A stretch of DNA of 5,163 bases from positions 1-5,163 of the forward strand of contig JAJXWC010000165.1 of assembly GCA_021781855.1 (NCBI GenBank). The letters are read 5' to 3'. The stretch comes from Bacillota bacterium (GTDB lineage: Bacteria; Bacillota; Bacilli; Lactobacillales; Streptococcaceae). Numbering within the stretch: the first letter of the stretch is position 1; each line of letters begins with the position of its first letter. The notes beneath the pieces were generated by a model. That model did not search any database. It was not told the DNA's origin and saw nothing but the letters and a program-made list of their open reading frames with translations. Position numbers and translations under genes: made by a program. Of this stretch, positions 1-5,065 are shown one piece after another.

Positions 1-835
1 GATGCTGTCCTGTAATACCATGGATAAGGGCACGTCCATTTGGCTTTAGATAATCATAAACTTTATGGAAATAAATCCCCAAATTTTCCTTACCAACATG
101 CTCAAACATCCCAACAGACGTGATATAGTCAAATTCCCCCTCTTTCAAATCACGATAATCAATGAGATAAACTTTAACCTTATCGCTCAACCCGAGAGCT
201 TCTGCTTTTTTGCGAACATAGTAATATTGCTCATCCGAAAGTGTTACGCCAACGCAATTCAGCCCGTATTCTTGCGCCGCAGTAAAAATCAATGTTCCCC
301 AACCACAGCCGATATCGAGCAGACGCCCGCCAGGCTGACTGTCCAGTTTATTCAAAATATGATGAACTTTCGCAACTTGTGCTTCCTCAAGCGTCATATC
401 AGGACGTTCAAAATAAGCACAGGAGTACGTCATTGTGGGGTCAAGCCATTTTTTATAGAAGTCATTGCCAATATCATAATGACTGTGAATATCCTCGCGT
501 GTCTCTTTCTGGCTATGACCGTGCATGAGCTTGAGAATGGATTTGCTAAAGCCTGTCTGGTCAGTTAGAAAACTTCCCGATTTGCGATAAGCGGAGGCAA
601 CAAGGGCCTGTATACTGCCTTCGATATCAATGTCTTCGTTCATGAAACTTTCTGCTAAAATCAATGTTGGCGTCCCTGCGAGGTCGCTAAATGAAAGTTT
701 TTTGTTAAATGTAATGTGTGCCTGTGGCTCACCATCGCCATATTGTTCAGTTTTCCCATCCCAATATGTCACTGAAATCGGGATGTCAAAAGCGACTGCC
801 AGCGCCTTATTCAACGCCATTTTTTCAAAAACCAT
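1..835 (-). CDS. cfa: Cyclopropane-fatty-acid-phospholipid synthase, N-terminal 278 residues (cut by window edge)
   Basis: The product transfers a methylene group from S-adenosylmethionine to the double bond of unsaturated acyl chains in membrane phospholipids, making cyclopropane fatty acids, usually as an acid or stationary-phase adaptation. Reading the minus strand from ATG at 835-833 gives 278 residues open to the window edge; the family is usually about 380-420 residues, so roughly the last third is missing. Visible marks: an N-terminal lipid-binding region (about 1-110), HSHYDIGNDFY (117-127), TYSCAYF with Cys139, the SAM-binding LDIGCGWGT (173-181), SVGMFEHVG with Glu245 (240-248), and His272 in ALIHGITG. 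Cys139, Glu245 and His272 match in context the bicarbonate-site residues of E. coli Cfa. The start is supported by AGGAGA five bases upstream and a promoter at 865-893. It is divergent from birA. Plus-strand open frames here are shadows. Confidence 0.95.
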   Translation of the reverse strand, partial: MVFEKMALNKALAVAFDIPISVTYWDGKTEQYGDGEPQAHITFNKKLSFSDLAGTPTLILAESFMNEDIDIEGSIQALVASAYRKSGSFLTDQTGFSKSILKLMHGHSQKETREDIHSHYDIGNDFYKKWLDPTMTYSCAYFERPDMTLEEAQVAKVHHILNKLDSQPGGRLLDIGCGWGTLIFTAAQEYGLNCVGVTLSDEQYYYVRKKAEALGLSDKVKVYLIDYRDLKEGEFDYITSVGMFEHVGKENLGIYFHKVYDYLKPNGRALIHGITGQH

Positions 836-840
836 GATGT

Positions 841-846
841 TCTCCT
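841..846 (-). promoter_or_regulatory. Ribosome binding site of cfa
   Basis: On the minus strand AGGAGA (within AAGAAGGAGA) lies five bases before the ATG at 835. It fixes the cfa start and fits a well-translated gene. Confidence 0.85.
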
Positions 847-864
847 TCTTTTCTTATACTATAA

Positions 865-893
865 ATAATACGCCTTGAAAATGAACTTGTCAA
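865..893 (-). promoter_or_regulatory. Sigma-A promoter of cfa
   Basis: On the minus strand a perfect -35 TTGACA (893-888) is followed after exactly 17 bases by TATTAT (870-865). Transcription should start near 858, giving a leader of about 22 bases that holds the AGGAGA site. The -35 box lies inside one copy of a 14-base direct repeat (881-894 and 919-932). Confidence 0.85.
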
Positions 894-932
894 AAACTTA
901 CTACCGTTAGCTAAACTGATGAAACTGTCAAA
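881..932. repeat. Imperfect direct repeat across the cfa -35 region
   Basis: ATGAACTTGTCAAA (881-894) and ATGAAACTGTCAAA (919-932) match at 12 of 14 positions, with start points 38 bases apart. Read on the minus strand, each copy holds TTGACA. The first supplies the -35 box of cfa; the second has no convincing -10 at the right distance. They could be a duplicated promoter element or paired regulator sites; chance similarity in AT-rich DNA is possible. Confidence 0.4.
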
Positions 933-978
933 CTAATTTTTCACTCCATTAAATTCACTCTCTGATTTCCATTATTTC

Positions 979-1008
979 TGGACAACCGCACTCACATCTT
1001 GATATAAT
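979..1008 (+). promoter_or_regulatory. Promoter of birA (extended -10), almost touching the start codon
   Basis: TATAAT at 1003-1008 is preceded by TG at 1000-1001, giving an extended -10. TGGACA (979-984) lies 18 bases upstream as a fair -35. Only eight bases separate the -10 from the birA ATG at 1017, so transcription should begin at about 1015-1017, at or just before the start codon. Confidence 0.8.
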
Positions 1009-1016
1009 GAATTTAT

Positions 1017-1769
1017 ATGAACGATAAATTAGATAAAAACTTGATATTACTAAAAAATTCTTGGCTATCCGATGTAAAAATTGTCGCTGAATCTATTTCC
1101 ACACAAAAAGACGCAAAATTTGATGGGCAAAAAAATTGCCTTTACATGACTGAGCAACAATCTGAAACTTATGGACGTTTCGGTCGTCAATATTTTGCTG
1201 CAAAATCGGGCGGTATCTACATGAGCCTCCTACTGAAACCTGATTTAACGACTGAAGAACTCCCCGAATATACACTTCTGACCGCCGCCGCAGTCGTTTG
1301 TGCGATTGAAAAATTGACAGACAAAAAGCCGCAAATCAAATGGGTCAATGACCTTTATCTTGATGGAAAAAAATTTGTCGGTATTCTCGCTGAATCTGTT
1401 ATTGAAGCTGATGGGACAATCAAAATCATCATTGGCGTGGGAATCAATTTTTCTATTTCTGATTTTCCTGTGGAATTGCGTGAAAAAGCAACATCACTTT
1501 TTGCCAATGAAAGTCCAATTATCTCCCGTTCTGAATTAGTTGCAGAAATTTGGAGCCAATTTGACCGATTGGTCAAAGCAGATTTTTTGAGTATTTATAA
1601 ACAACATTCATTTATTTTGGGCAAACAAGTCGAATTTGTCCAAAACAATGTTGCCTATGAGGGATTGGCAACAGATTTGACAGCCAAAGGCGAACTCATT
1701 GTCAAATTAAACAACGGCAGCGATAAAATTTTATCAAGTGGCGAAATTTCACTAAAAAAATGGACTTGA
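1017..1769 (+). CDS. birA: Biotin--[acetyl-CoA carboxylase] ligase, class I (no DNA-binding domain)
   Basis: The enzyme activates biotin with ATP to biotinyl-5'-AMP and joins it to the target lysine of biotin carrier domains such as that of acetyl-CoA carboxylase. The 250 residues hold the catalytic domain (about 20-195) and a small C-terminal SH3-like domain (about 200-247). Visible motifs are ESIST (25-29, the substrate-site Ser-Thr), YGRFGRQYFA (52-61, the biotinyl-AMP loop), GGIYMSL (65-71), KWVND (108-112), KKFVGILAE (118-126, probable catalytic lysine) and GVGIN (140-144). The protein begins directly with the ligase domain and has no helix-turn-helix, so unlike E. coli BirA it should not bind DNA itself. 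The loop reads ETYGRFGR rather than the common GRGRxGR. There is no ribosome binding site, and a stop codon in frame at 1008-1010 rules out a longer form. It is a single-gene unit, divergent from cfa. Confidence 0.93.
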   Translation: MNDKLDKNLILLKNSWLSDVKIVAESISTQKDAKFDGQKNCLYMTEQQSETYGRFGRQYFAAKSGGIYMSLLLKPDLTTEELPEYTLLTAAAVVCAIEKLTDKKPQIKWVNDLYLDGKKFVGILAESVIEADGTIKIIIGVGINFSISDFPVELREKATSLFANESPIISRSELVAEIWSQFDRLVKADFLSIYKQHSFILGKQVEFVQNNVAYEGLATDLTAKGELIVKLNNGSDKILSSGEISLKKWT

Positions 1770-1784
1770 GAAGTCCATTTTTTT
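1754..1784. terminator. Bidirectional intrinsic terminator shared by birA and the converging PspC operon
   Basis: TGGACTT (1761-1767), a three-base loop GAG, and AAGTCCA (1771-1777) form a perfect 7-bp stem, with seven A before it and seven T after it. It therefore works as a terminator on either strand. The left arm is made of the last codons of birA: the TGA stop (1767-1769) lies in the stem and loop. On the minus strand it is the first good terminator after the PspC operon, about 170 bases past its last stop codon. Confidence 0.9.
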
Positions 1785-1805
1785 GTAATTATTATTATAT
1801 ATATT

Positions 1806-1890
1806 ATAGGAGGGCAGTTTAACGTGGTACCGCACGATTGACTTAAAAATAGATTGAAGTGCTTGTTTCATCAGCCTGAAGTTCTCCTAT
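1806..1890 (+). ncRNA. Probable structured RNA element with a T-box-antiterminator-like core
   Basis: The stretch between the birA terminator and the PspC operon (1785-1956) has no gene but shows nested pairing. ATAGGAG (1806-1812) pairs with CTCCTAT (1884-1890), CAG (1815-1817) with CTG (1876-1878), AACG (1821-1824) with TGTT (1864-1867, one G-U), and GCAC (1832-1835) with GTGC (1859-1862). The last two helices flank the seven bases TGGTACC (1825-1831), the same bulge sequence found in T-box riboswitch antiterminators, where UGGN contacts the tRNA CCA end. No Stem I, specifier loop, competing terminator or same-strand target gene is visible, so a working T-box riboswitch is unlikely. It could be a decayed T-box, an independent small RNA, or the 3' untranslated region of the PspC mRNA in the opposite sense. 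Confidence 0.35.
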
Positions 1891-1907
1891 CACTGACATT
1901 TAGTGAT
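1889..1907. repeat. Small hairpin-forming inverted repeat
   Basis: ATCACT (1889-1894) and AGTGAT (1902-1907) form a perfect 6-bp stem with the seven-base loop GACATTT. It follows the longer-range pairing that closes at 1890 and overlaps it by two bases, so the two helices could compete or stack. There is no T-run, so it is not a terminator. Confidence 0.4.
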
Positions 1908-1956
1908 GCCAAACTCCATGCCGAGAAAGGTAGCAAATCAACAACCATTCACTAGG

Positions 1957-2403
1957 TTAAAAATCTGACCAATCATCTTCTTTTTCATGCTCAACAGGCT
2001 CAGCATTTTTCATCTTACGTCCTGTATCAGTTGGATTTTCCCAAGTATTATTCCACGAACCCGATGTCCATTTGTCCTCGTATTTTCGAGCTTTATCTTC
2101 CCACTTCTGAGCCTTACGGTTCATCTTATCTTCCCAGCGGTTTTGGTAATTATTGTAACGCTCTCTATATCGGTCATCACGCTCATTGTAATCATTGCGC
2201 CCCCGCGGAGCACTCGGTATAATCCAACTTGCAATGAAATAAAGGAAAATCAATCCACCCATGCTACTAAAAGCAAGGACAACATATAAAATACGCAGAA
2301 TGGTCACCACATCTGGTCCCCAACCAAAATATTCACAGATTCCCGCAATAACACCGCTAATCCAACGATTATTCGCTGACTTCGTTAATTGTCTTGAACT
2401 CAT
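1957..2403 (-). CDS. PspC-domain membrane protein with charged, tryptophan-rich C-terminal tail
   Basis: Third gene of the DUF4097-PspC-PspC operon, 148 residues. The PspC domain fills about 1-63: a basic start, GVIAGICEYFGWG (17-29), and a hydrophobic membrane segment (about 35-62) ending in IIP. The tail (64-148) is highly charged and predicted cytoplasmic or surface-lying, with W/Y-E-D-K units at 90-93, 101-104 and 108-111, tryptophans at 112, 117, 121 and 145, and the acidic end EKEDDWSDF. It is probably helical, perhaps coiled-coil. PspC proteins belong to envelope-stress responses; the exact task here is unknown. An AAAGGA site lies seven bases before the ATG, and 24 bases separate it from the upstream PspC gene. 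It is 36 of 63 residues identical to that neighbour over the domain. I recall a lactococcal operon of this type (yth genes, CesSR envelope-stress regulon), but that cannot be confirmed here. Confidence 0.88.
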   Translation of the reverse strand: MSSRQLTKSANNRWISGVIAGICEYFGWGPDVVTILRILYVVLAFSSMGGLIFLYFIASWIIPSAPRGRNDYNERDDRYRERYNNYQNRWEDKMNRKAQKWEDKARKYEDKWTSGSWNNTWENPTDTGRKMKNAEPVEHEKEDDWSDF

Positions 2404-2427
2404 CTCTCAATCCTTTCTCATTATTTT

Positions 2428-2628
2428 TTAATTCTTTTTAGGAATCAGTAAACTTGCAATAATATAAGCAAACATAAGTCCGCCATAGCTTCCTACTAGC
2501 AAGAGGAGAAAAATGACACGTAATGCTGTGATTCGCTTGCGTCCCCAGCCAAAATATTCGCCAATCCCAGCAATCACACCTGTAACCCAAATATTCGTAC
2601 TTGATTTTGTCAATTTTCTCGAAGCCAT
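2428..2628 (-). CDS. Short PspC-domain membrane protein
   Basis: Second gene of the operon, 66 residues, essentially a bare PspC domain: basic N-terminus with LTKS (6-9), the conserved GVIAGIGEYFGWG (17-29), a hydrophobic membrane segment (about 35-62), and a lysine end IPKKN. It should be a single-pass or hairpin membrane protein. PspC-type proteins act at the membrane in envelope stress; in proteobacteria PspC partners PspB, which is absent here. It begins 23 bases after the stop codon of the DUF4097 gene and is followed 24 bases later by its larger paralogue. The ribosome binding site is weak (AAGAAAG), suggesting lower or coupled translation. Ungapped identity to the larger copy is 36 of 63, indicating an old tandem duplication. 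Confidence 0.87.
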   Translation of the reverse strand: MASRKLTKSSTNIWVTGVIAGIGEYFGWGRKRITALRVIFLLLLVGSYGGLMFAYIIASLLIPKKN

Positions 2629-2651
2629 TTCACATTCTTTCTTTTAACTTA

Positions 2652-3782
2652 CTATTCAGCATCTTTCAGCCAAATCGTACCAGATTTTGTTTCCAATTCA
2701 AATGTCAAAGCATTTTCGCCAGAACGAACCACCGCTGCACCATTGCGACCAGCCTCAAACGGATTATCCAAATTCAAACGTGTCTTATATCCGCCGAAAA
2801 CTGTTCTCACATGACCAACAAGCCCAAGTGTAGCAGGAACAGAAAGCTTAATATCACCATTCACATTACGAACATTCAGTTTGCGTGCACCATCATAGGC
2901 CTCTGTCACCAAAATATCGCCGTTTACTAAATTCAAAGTTGCATTTTCAAATGTATTCGTCACACGGAAATTTCCATTGATGCTATCAACTGCTAATTCT
3001 GTAGATTTACCGTCCAACAGTTTAACTTCACCATTCTTCGTTGTTACGGCGAGTTTTTCAGCTAGTGTTTCCTTCAGCTCAATGTCACCATTGACCTGAT
3101 TAACTTCAACCTCATCTGCTGCCAATTTTTCAACTTTAATTTCACCGTGAACCACATTCAATGTAACTTTTTCATACGATTTCTCTGGTAAATACAATTC
3201 AACCTCAGCAGCTACGCGACCTGATGTTGTTACATTCAAGACACCGTCAATCACTTCTAACTGCGTTTTTTCAGCTAGATAAGTGTCAACGTCGTCATTT
3301 TCTACTGCACCATAAATCTTGTATTCAACTTTCGCATGTGCATTATTCCCCGACTTGATACTAATTTTGCCACCTTTAATATCCACATTGACCGCTGAAA
3401 ATACACCATCAATATCTTTTTCAACTGTCTTAGAAACAGATTTTACTTTTGGAAAACCATTACCAAAATCGATATTATCATCAACTGATTTTGCCACTCC
3501 TTTGAAAACTTCTTTACTCTTCTCAAATAAATTCTCAAAGGTACTCTTCATCGCATCTCCAAAATCAACATCATGATTCACGTAACCTTCTTTATCTGTA
3601 TAATCAAATTTCTTATCATCTGAACCAAATTTGAAACTAAATTTCTTATCAGAAGCTTCATCCGTTACATCAGATTTGACAGAGCCATCAAAACCAGATT
3701 TTTCAAGCAATTCCAGTGCCTCATCTTCAGAGATAATTCCCCGACGCATCAAATCCATAATTCTATCTTTTTTGTCAGCCAT
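2652..3782 (-). CDS. DUF4097-family beta-helical protein, first gene of the PspC operon
   Basis: A 376-residue protein resembling Bacillus YvlB, which also sits beside a PspC-like gene. An N-terminal helical SHOCT-like segment (about 5-29, RIMDLMRRGIISEDEALELL) is followed by an acidic, low-complexity linker (about 33-120). The C-terminal half (about 125-374) is a DUF4097 domain of regular beta-helix turns with glycines at 213, 232, 251, 270, 288 and 309 in motifs such as QVNGDIEL and LVNGDILV. There is no signal peptide or membrane segment, so it is probably cytoplasmic and may work at the membrane with the PspC proteins. The molecular function is unknown; an envelope-stress role is inferred from the operon. 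I start it at ATG 3782 because GGAGG lies seven bases upstream (3794-3790). The longer frame to 3812 adds ten residues across that site and has no ribosome binding site of its own. Confidence 0.88.
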   Translation of the reverse strand: MADKKDRIMDLMRRGIISEDEALELLEKSGFDGSVKSDVTDEASDKKFSFKFGSDDKKFDYTDKEGYVNHDVDFGDAMKSTFENLFEKSKEVFKGVAKSVDDNIDFGNGFPKVKSVSKTVEKDIDGVFSAVNVDIKGGKISIKSGNNAHAKVEYKIYGAVENDDVDTYLAEKTQLEVIDGVLNVTTSGRVAAEVELYLPEKSYEKVTLNVVHGEIKVEKLAADEVEVNQVNGDIELKETLAEKLAVTTKNGEVKLLDGKSTELAVDSINGNFRVTNTFENATLNLVNGDILVTEAYDGARKLNVRNVNGDIKLSVPATLGLVGHVRTVFGGYKTRLNLDNPFEAGRNGAAVVRSGENALTFELETKSGTIWLKDAE

Positions 3783-3789
3783 TTTTATT

Positions 3790-3794
3790 CCTCC
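3790..3794 (-). promoter_or_regulatory. Ribosome binding site that decides the DUF4097 start
   Basis: GGAGG on the minus strand lies seven bases before ATG 3782. Any start further upstream (3812) would place this site inside the coding region. A small hairpin, GTTTG (3800-3804) with CAAAC (3810-3814), lies just upstream in the leader and might modulate access. Confidence 0.85.
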
Positions 3795-3828
3795 AATTTG
3801 TTTGTCAAGCAAACTTTTTATTTCGTCT

Positions 3829-3871
3829 AATTTGAGATTACCTTAACCTCACATCCTTATTATCTCAAATT
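3829..3871. promoter_or_regulatory. Inverted repeat overlapping the operon promoter (operator candidate)
   Basis: AATTTGAGAT (3829-3838) and ATCTCAAATT (3862-3871) are perfect 10-bp inverted copies separated by 23 bases. On the minus strand the upstream arm overlaps the extended -10, and the other arm falls in the early transcribed region. The arms are about three helical turns apart centre to centre (33 bases), so a dimeric or looping regulator could contact both on one face. No regulator is identified. Confidence 0.5.
3859..3867 (-). promoter_or_regulatory. Probable extended -10 promoter of the DUF4097-PspC-PspC operon
   Basis: The minus strand reads TGAGATAAT (3867-3859): a TG dinucleotide, one base, then GATAAT, five of six matches to the consensus. 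There is no good -35 at 17 bases (only T-rich sequence), as is common in promoters needing an activator. The start would be near 3852, with a leader of about 70 bases. This is the best candidate in the 170-base gap after fbaA but is not certain. Confidence 0.5.
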
Positions 3872-3880
3872 TCCCAATAA

Positions 3881-3907
3881 AAAAAGTCAGTCTTTAGGCT
3901 GATTTTT
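3881..3907. repeat. Imperfect dyad between the fbaA terminator and the PspC operon promoter
   Basis: AAAAAGTCAG (3881-3890) and CTGATTTTT (3899-3907) can pair around TCTTTAGG, counting one G-U in the plus-strand RNA. In the minus-strand direction the stem is interrupted by a mismatch but is followed by seven T, so it could be a weak second terminator for fbaA. Its place just upstream of the expected -35 also suits an activator site for the PspC operon. I cannot choose between these. Confidence 0.35.
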
Positions 3908-3908
3908 C

Positions 3909-3946
3909 AAAAATAAAAAGAAACCCGAAAGTTTCTTTTTATTTTT
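3909..3946 (-). terminator. Intrinsic terminator of fbaA
   Basis: Two 16-base arms (3909-3924 and 3931-3946) are perfectly complementary around a six-base loop, seven bases past the fbaA stop codon. In the minus-strand RNA the loop is UUUCGG, which can fold as a UUCG tetraloop closed by a U-G pair. The A- and T-rich outer arms supply the U-tract on either strand, so it may stop transcription in both directions. Confidence 0.9.
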
Positions 3947-3952
3947 AATTGA

Positions 3953-4834
3953 TTAAGCTTTGTTTGCTGAACCAAATACATCAATCCGTTCTTCAACAGA
4001 TTCAGTAATTGCATCAAAGCCAGCTTTCAAGAATTTACGTGGGTCAAAGAGTTTCTTCTTCATGTATTCAGCTTCATTAGCGTTGAATTCAGCCACATAT
4101 TCGCGCGTTGCTTTGCAGAATGCAAGTTGACATTCAGTATTAACGTTAACTTTAGCAACACCAAGCTTGATAGCAGCACGAATTTGGTCATCAGGAATAC
4201 CTGAACCGCCATGCAATACAAGTGGAACACCTGGCAAAGCCTCTGTCAGTTTTGCAAGATGGTCAAGGTGCAATCCTTTCCAGTTAGCAGGGTATGGGCC
4301 ATGAATATTTCCGATACCAGCCGCAAGGAAATCAACTCCCAAAGCAGCCATACGAACAGCATCTTCAACAGGAGCAAGTTCGCCATCACCAACGATACCA
4401 TCTTCTTCACCACCAATAGTACCAACTTCTGCTTCAACAGAGATACCTTTAGCGTGCGCCAAACCGATAATTTCTTCAGCTTTAGCAAGATTTTCTTCAA
4501 TTGGTAAATGAGAACCATCAAACATCAGTGAAGAATAACCTACCTCGATACACTTCAAAGCAGCGTCATAATCACCATGGTCAAGGTGAATCGCAACAGG
4601 AACAGTAATCCCCATAGAAGATACAAGTTCTTCAATCATGAGCTTACAAAGTTTGTATCCACCCATGTATTTTGCAGCACCCATAGAAGTTTGGATAAGC
4701 ACTGGAGTTTTCTTAGCTTCTGCTGCACGCAAGATAGCTTGAGTCCATTCAAGATTGTTAGTGTTGAAACCACCGATAGCGTAACCATTGTCACGAGCGG
4801 CCTGAACAAATTTTTCTGCTGAAACGATTGCCAT
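3953..4834 (-). CDS. fbaA: Class II fructose-1,6-bisphosphate aldolase
   Basis: Zinc-dependent cytoplasmic enzyme of glycolysis and gluconeogenesis that reversibly splits fructose-1,6-bisphosphate into dihydroxyacetone phosphate and glyceraldehyde-3-phosphate. The 293 residues cover the full class II TIM-barrel length. Visible are IHLDHGD (82-88; catalytic Asp85, zinc ligand His86), SVEAEVGTIGGEEDG (132-146; the acidic metal-site region), GIGNIHGPY (173-181; His178), LHGGSGIP (207-214; His208) and KVNVNTE (228-234; substrate and phosphate binding). GGAGGA seven bases before ATG 4834 fixes the start. An overlapping out-of-frame ATG at 4839 is only two bases from that site. It has its own extended -10 promoter and terminator and is thus monocistronic, although the tRNA unit ends just upstream. 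Codon choice looks biased as in highly expressed genes. Confidence 0.98.
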   Translation of the reverse strand: MAIVSAEKFVQAARDNGYAIGGFNTNNLEWTQAILRAAEAKKTPVLIQTSMGAAKYMGGYKLCKLMIEELVSSMGITVPVAIHLDHGDYDAALKCIEVGYSSLMFDGSHLPIEENLAKAEEIIGLAHAKGISVEAEVGTIGGEEDGIVGDGELAPVEDAVRMAALGVDFLAAGIGNIHGPYPANWKGLHLDHLAKLTEALPGVPLVLHGGSGIPDDQIRAAIKLGVAKVNVNTECQLAFCKATREYVAEFNANEAEYMKKKLFDPRKFLKAGFDAITESVEERIDVFGSANKA

Positions 4835-4841
4835 TTCATTG

Positions 4842-4847
4842 TCCTCC
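4842..4847 (-). promoter_or_regulatory. Ribosome binding site of fbaA
   Basis: GGAGGA on the minus strand lies seven bases from ATG 4834 but only two from the overlapping out-of-frame ATG at 4839-4837, so it selects the aldolase frame. Confidence 0.88.
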
Positions 4848-4867
4848 GATATATTTATTACTTTTTA

Positions 4868-4896
4868 ATTATACCATTTTGTGAAATTGTTTGCTA
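4868..4896 (-). promoter_or_regulatory. Promoter of fbaA (extended -10)
   Basis: The minus strand reads TGGTATAAT (4876-4868), a perfect -10 with the TG extension. At 17 bases upstream the -35 is poor (TAGCAA, 4896-4891), so the extended -10 probably carries recognition. The start is expected near 4861, leaving a leader of about 26 bases. Confidence 0.85.
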
Positions 4897-4937
4897 GTAT
4901 CAGCACAGAAGCAATGAAAAAACTCCATAGAAAACAC

Positions 4938-4964
4938 AAAAACCAAAGGAATCCCTTTGGTTTT
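4938..4964 (-). terminator. Intrinsic terminator of the tRNA-Gly/tRNA-Leu unit
   Basis: AAAACCAAAGG (4939-4949) and CCTTTGGTTTT (4954-4964) form an 11-bp perfect stem with a four-base loop, ending in a short T-run in the minus direction. It begins six bases after the tRNA-Leu gene and separates it from the fbaA promoter. Confidence 0.9.
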
Positions 4965-4969
4965 AGCAG

Positions 4970-5055
4970 TGCCGAGAACCGGTTTCGAACCGGTACGAAG
5001 ATTTCCCTTCGCAGGATTTTAAGTCCTGTGCGTCTGCCAGTTCCGCCACCCCGGC
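4970..5055 (-). tRNA. tRNA-Leu (anticodon UAA)
   Basis: An 86-base gene of the long-variable-arm class. The acceptor stem GCCGGGG pairs with TCTCGGC (two G-U pairs), followed by discriminator A. The anticodon arm has stem CAGGA/TCCTG and loop CTTAAAA, giving anticodon UAA for UUA (and UUG) codons. The T-arm is ACCGG-TTCGAAA-CCGGT. The long arm between the anticodon and T stems fits leucine. The 3' CCA is not encoded (CTGC follows), so it must be added by nucleotidyltransferase. Confidence 0.97.
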
Positions 5056-5065
5056 CAAATAAACA

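Noticed and set aside
65..878. Open frames on the plus strand at 65-568 and 630-878
   Set aside because: They are antisense to the cfa coding region and its leader, have no ribosome binding sites and show no recognisable family.
1883..1898. Resemblance of TCTCCTATCACTGACA to a tet operator half
   Set aside because: The second half of the operator is missing, and no TetR-type or tetracycline gene is nearby; the TATCACTGA match looks like chance.
1800..1956. SRP RNA, RNase P RNA, tmRNA or 6S RNA in the gap between birA and the PspC operon
   Set aside because: None of the conserved cores of these RNAs (for example the SRP GGAAGG apical loop, or the RNase P GAGGAAAGTCC segment) is present.
2652..3812. 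Longer form of the DUF4097 protein starting at 3812
   Set aside because: The extra ten residues span the GGAGG site that serves ATG 3782, and no ribosome binding site precedes 3812.
3796..3814. TTGACA on the minus strand just before the DUF4097 gene as a -35 box
   Set aside because: At the right distance the -10 would fall at the start codon and reads poorly; the sequence is better explained as part of a small leader hairpin.
4636..4839. 67-residue frame starting at the first of two overlapping ATGs before fbaA
   Set aside because: It lies only two bases from the Shine-Dalgarno site and runs out of frame inside the clear aldolase gene.
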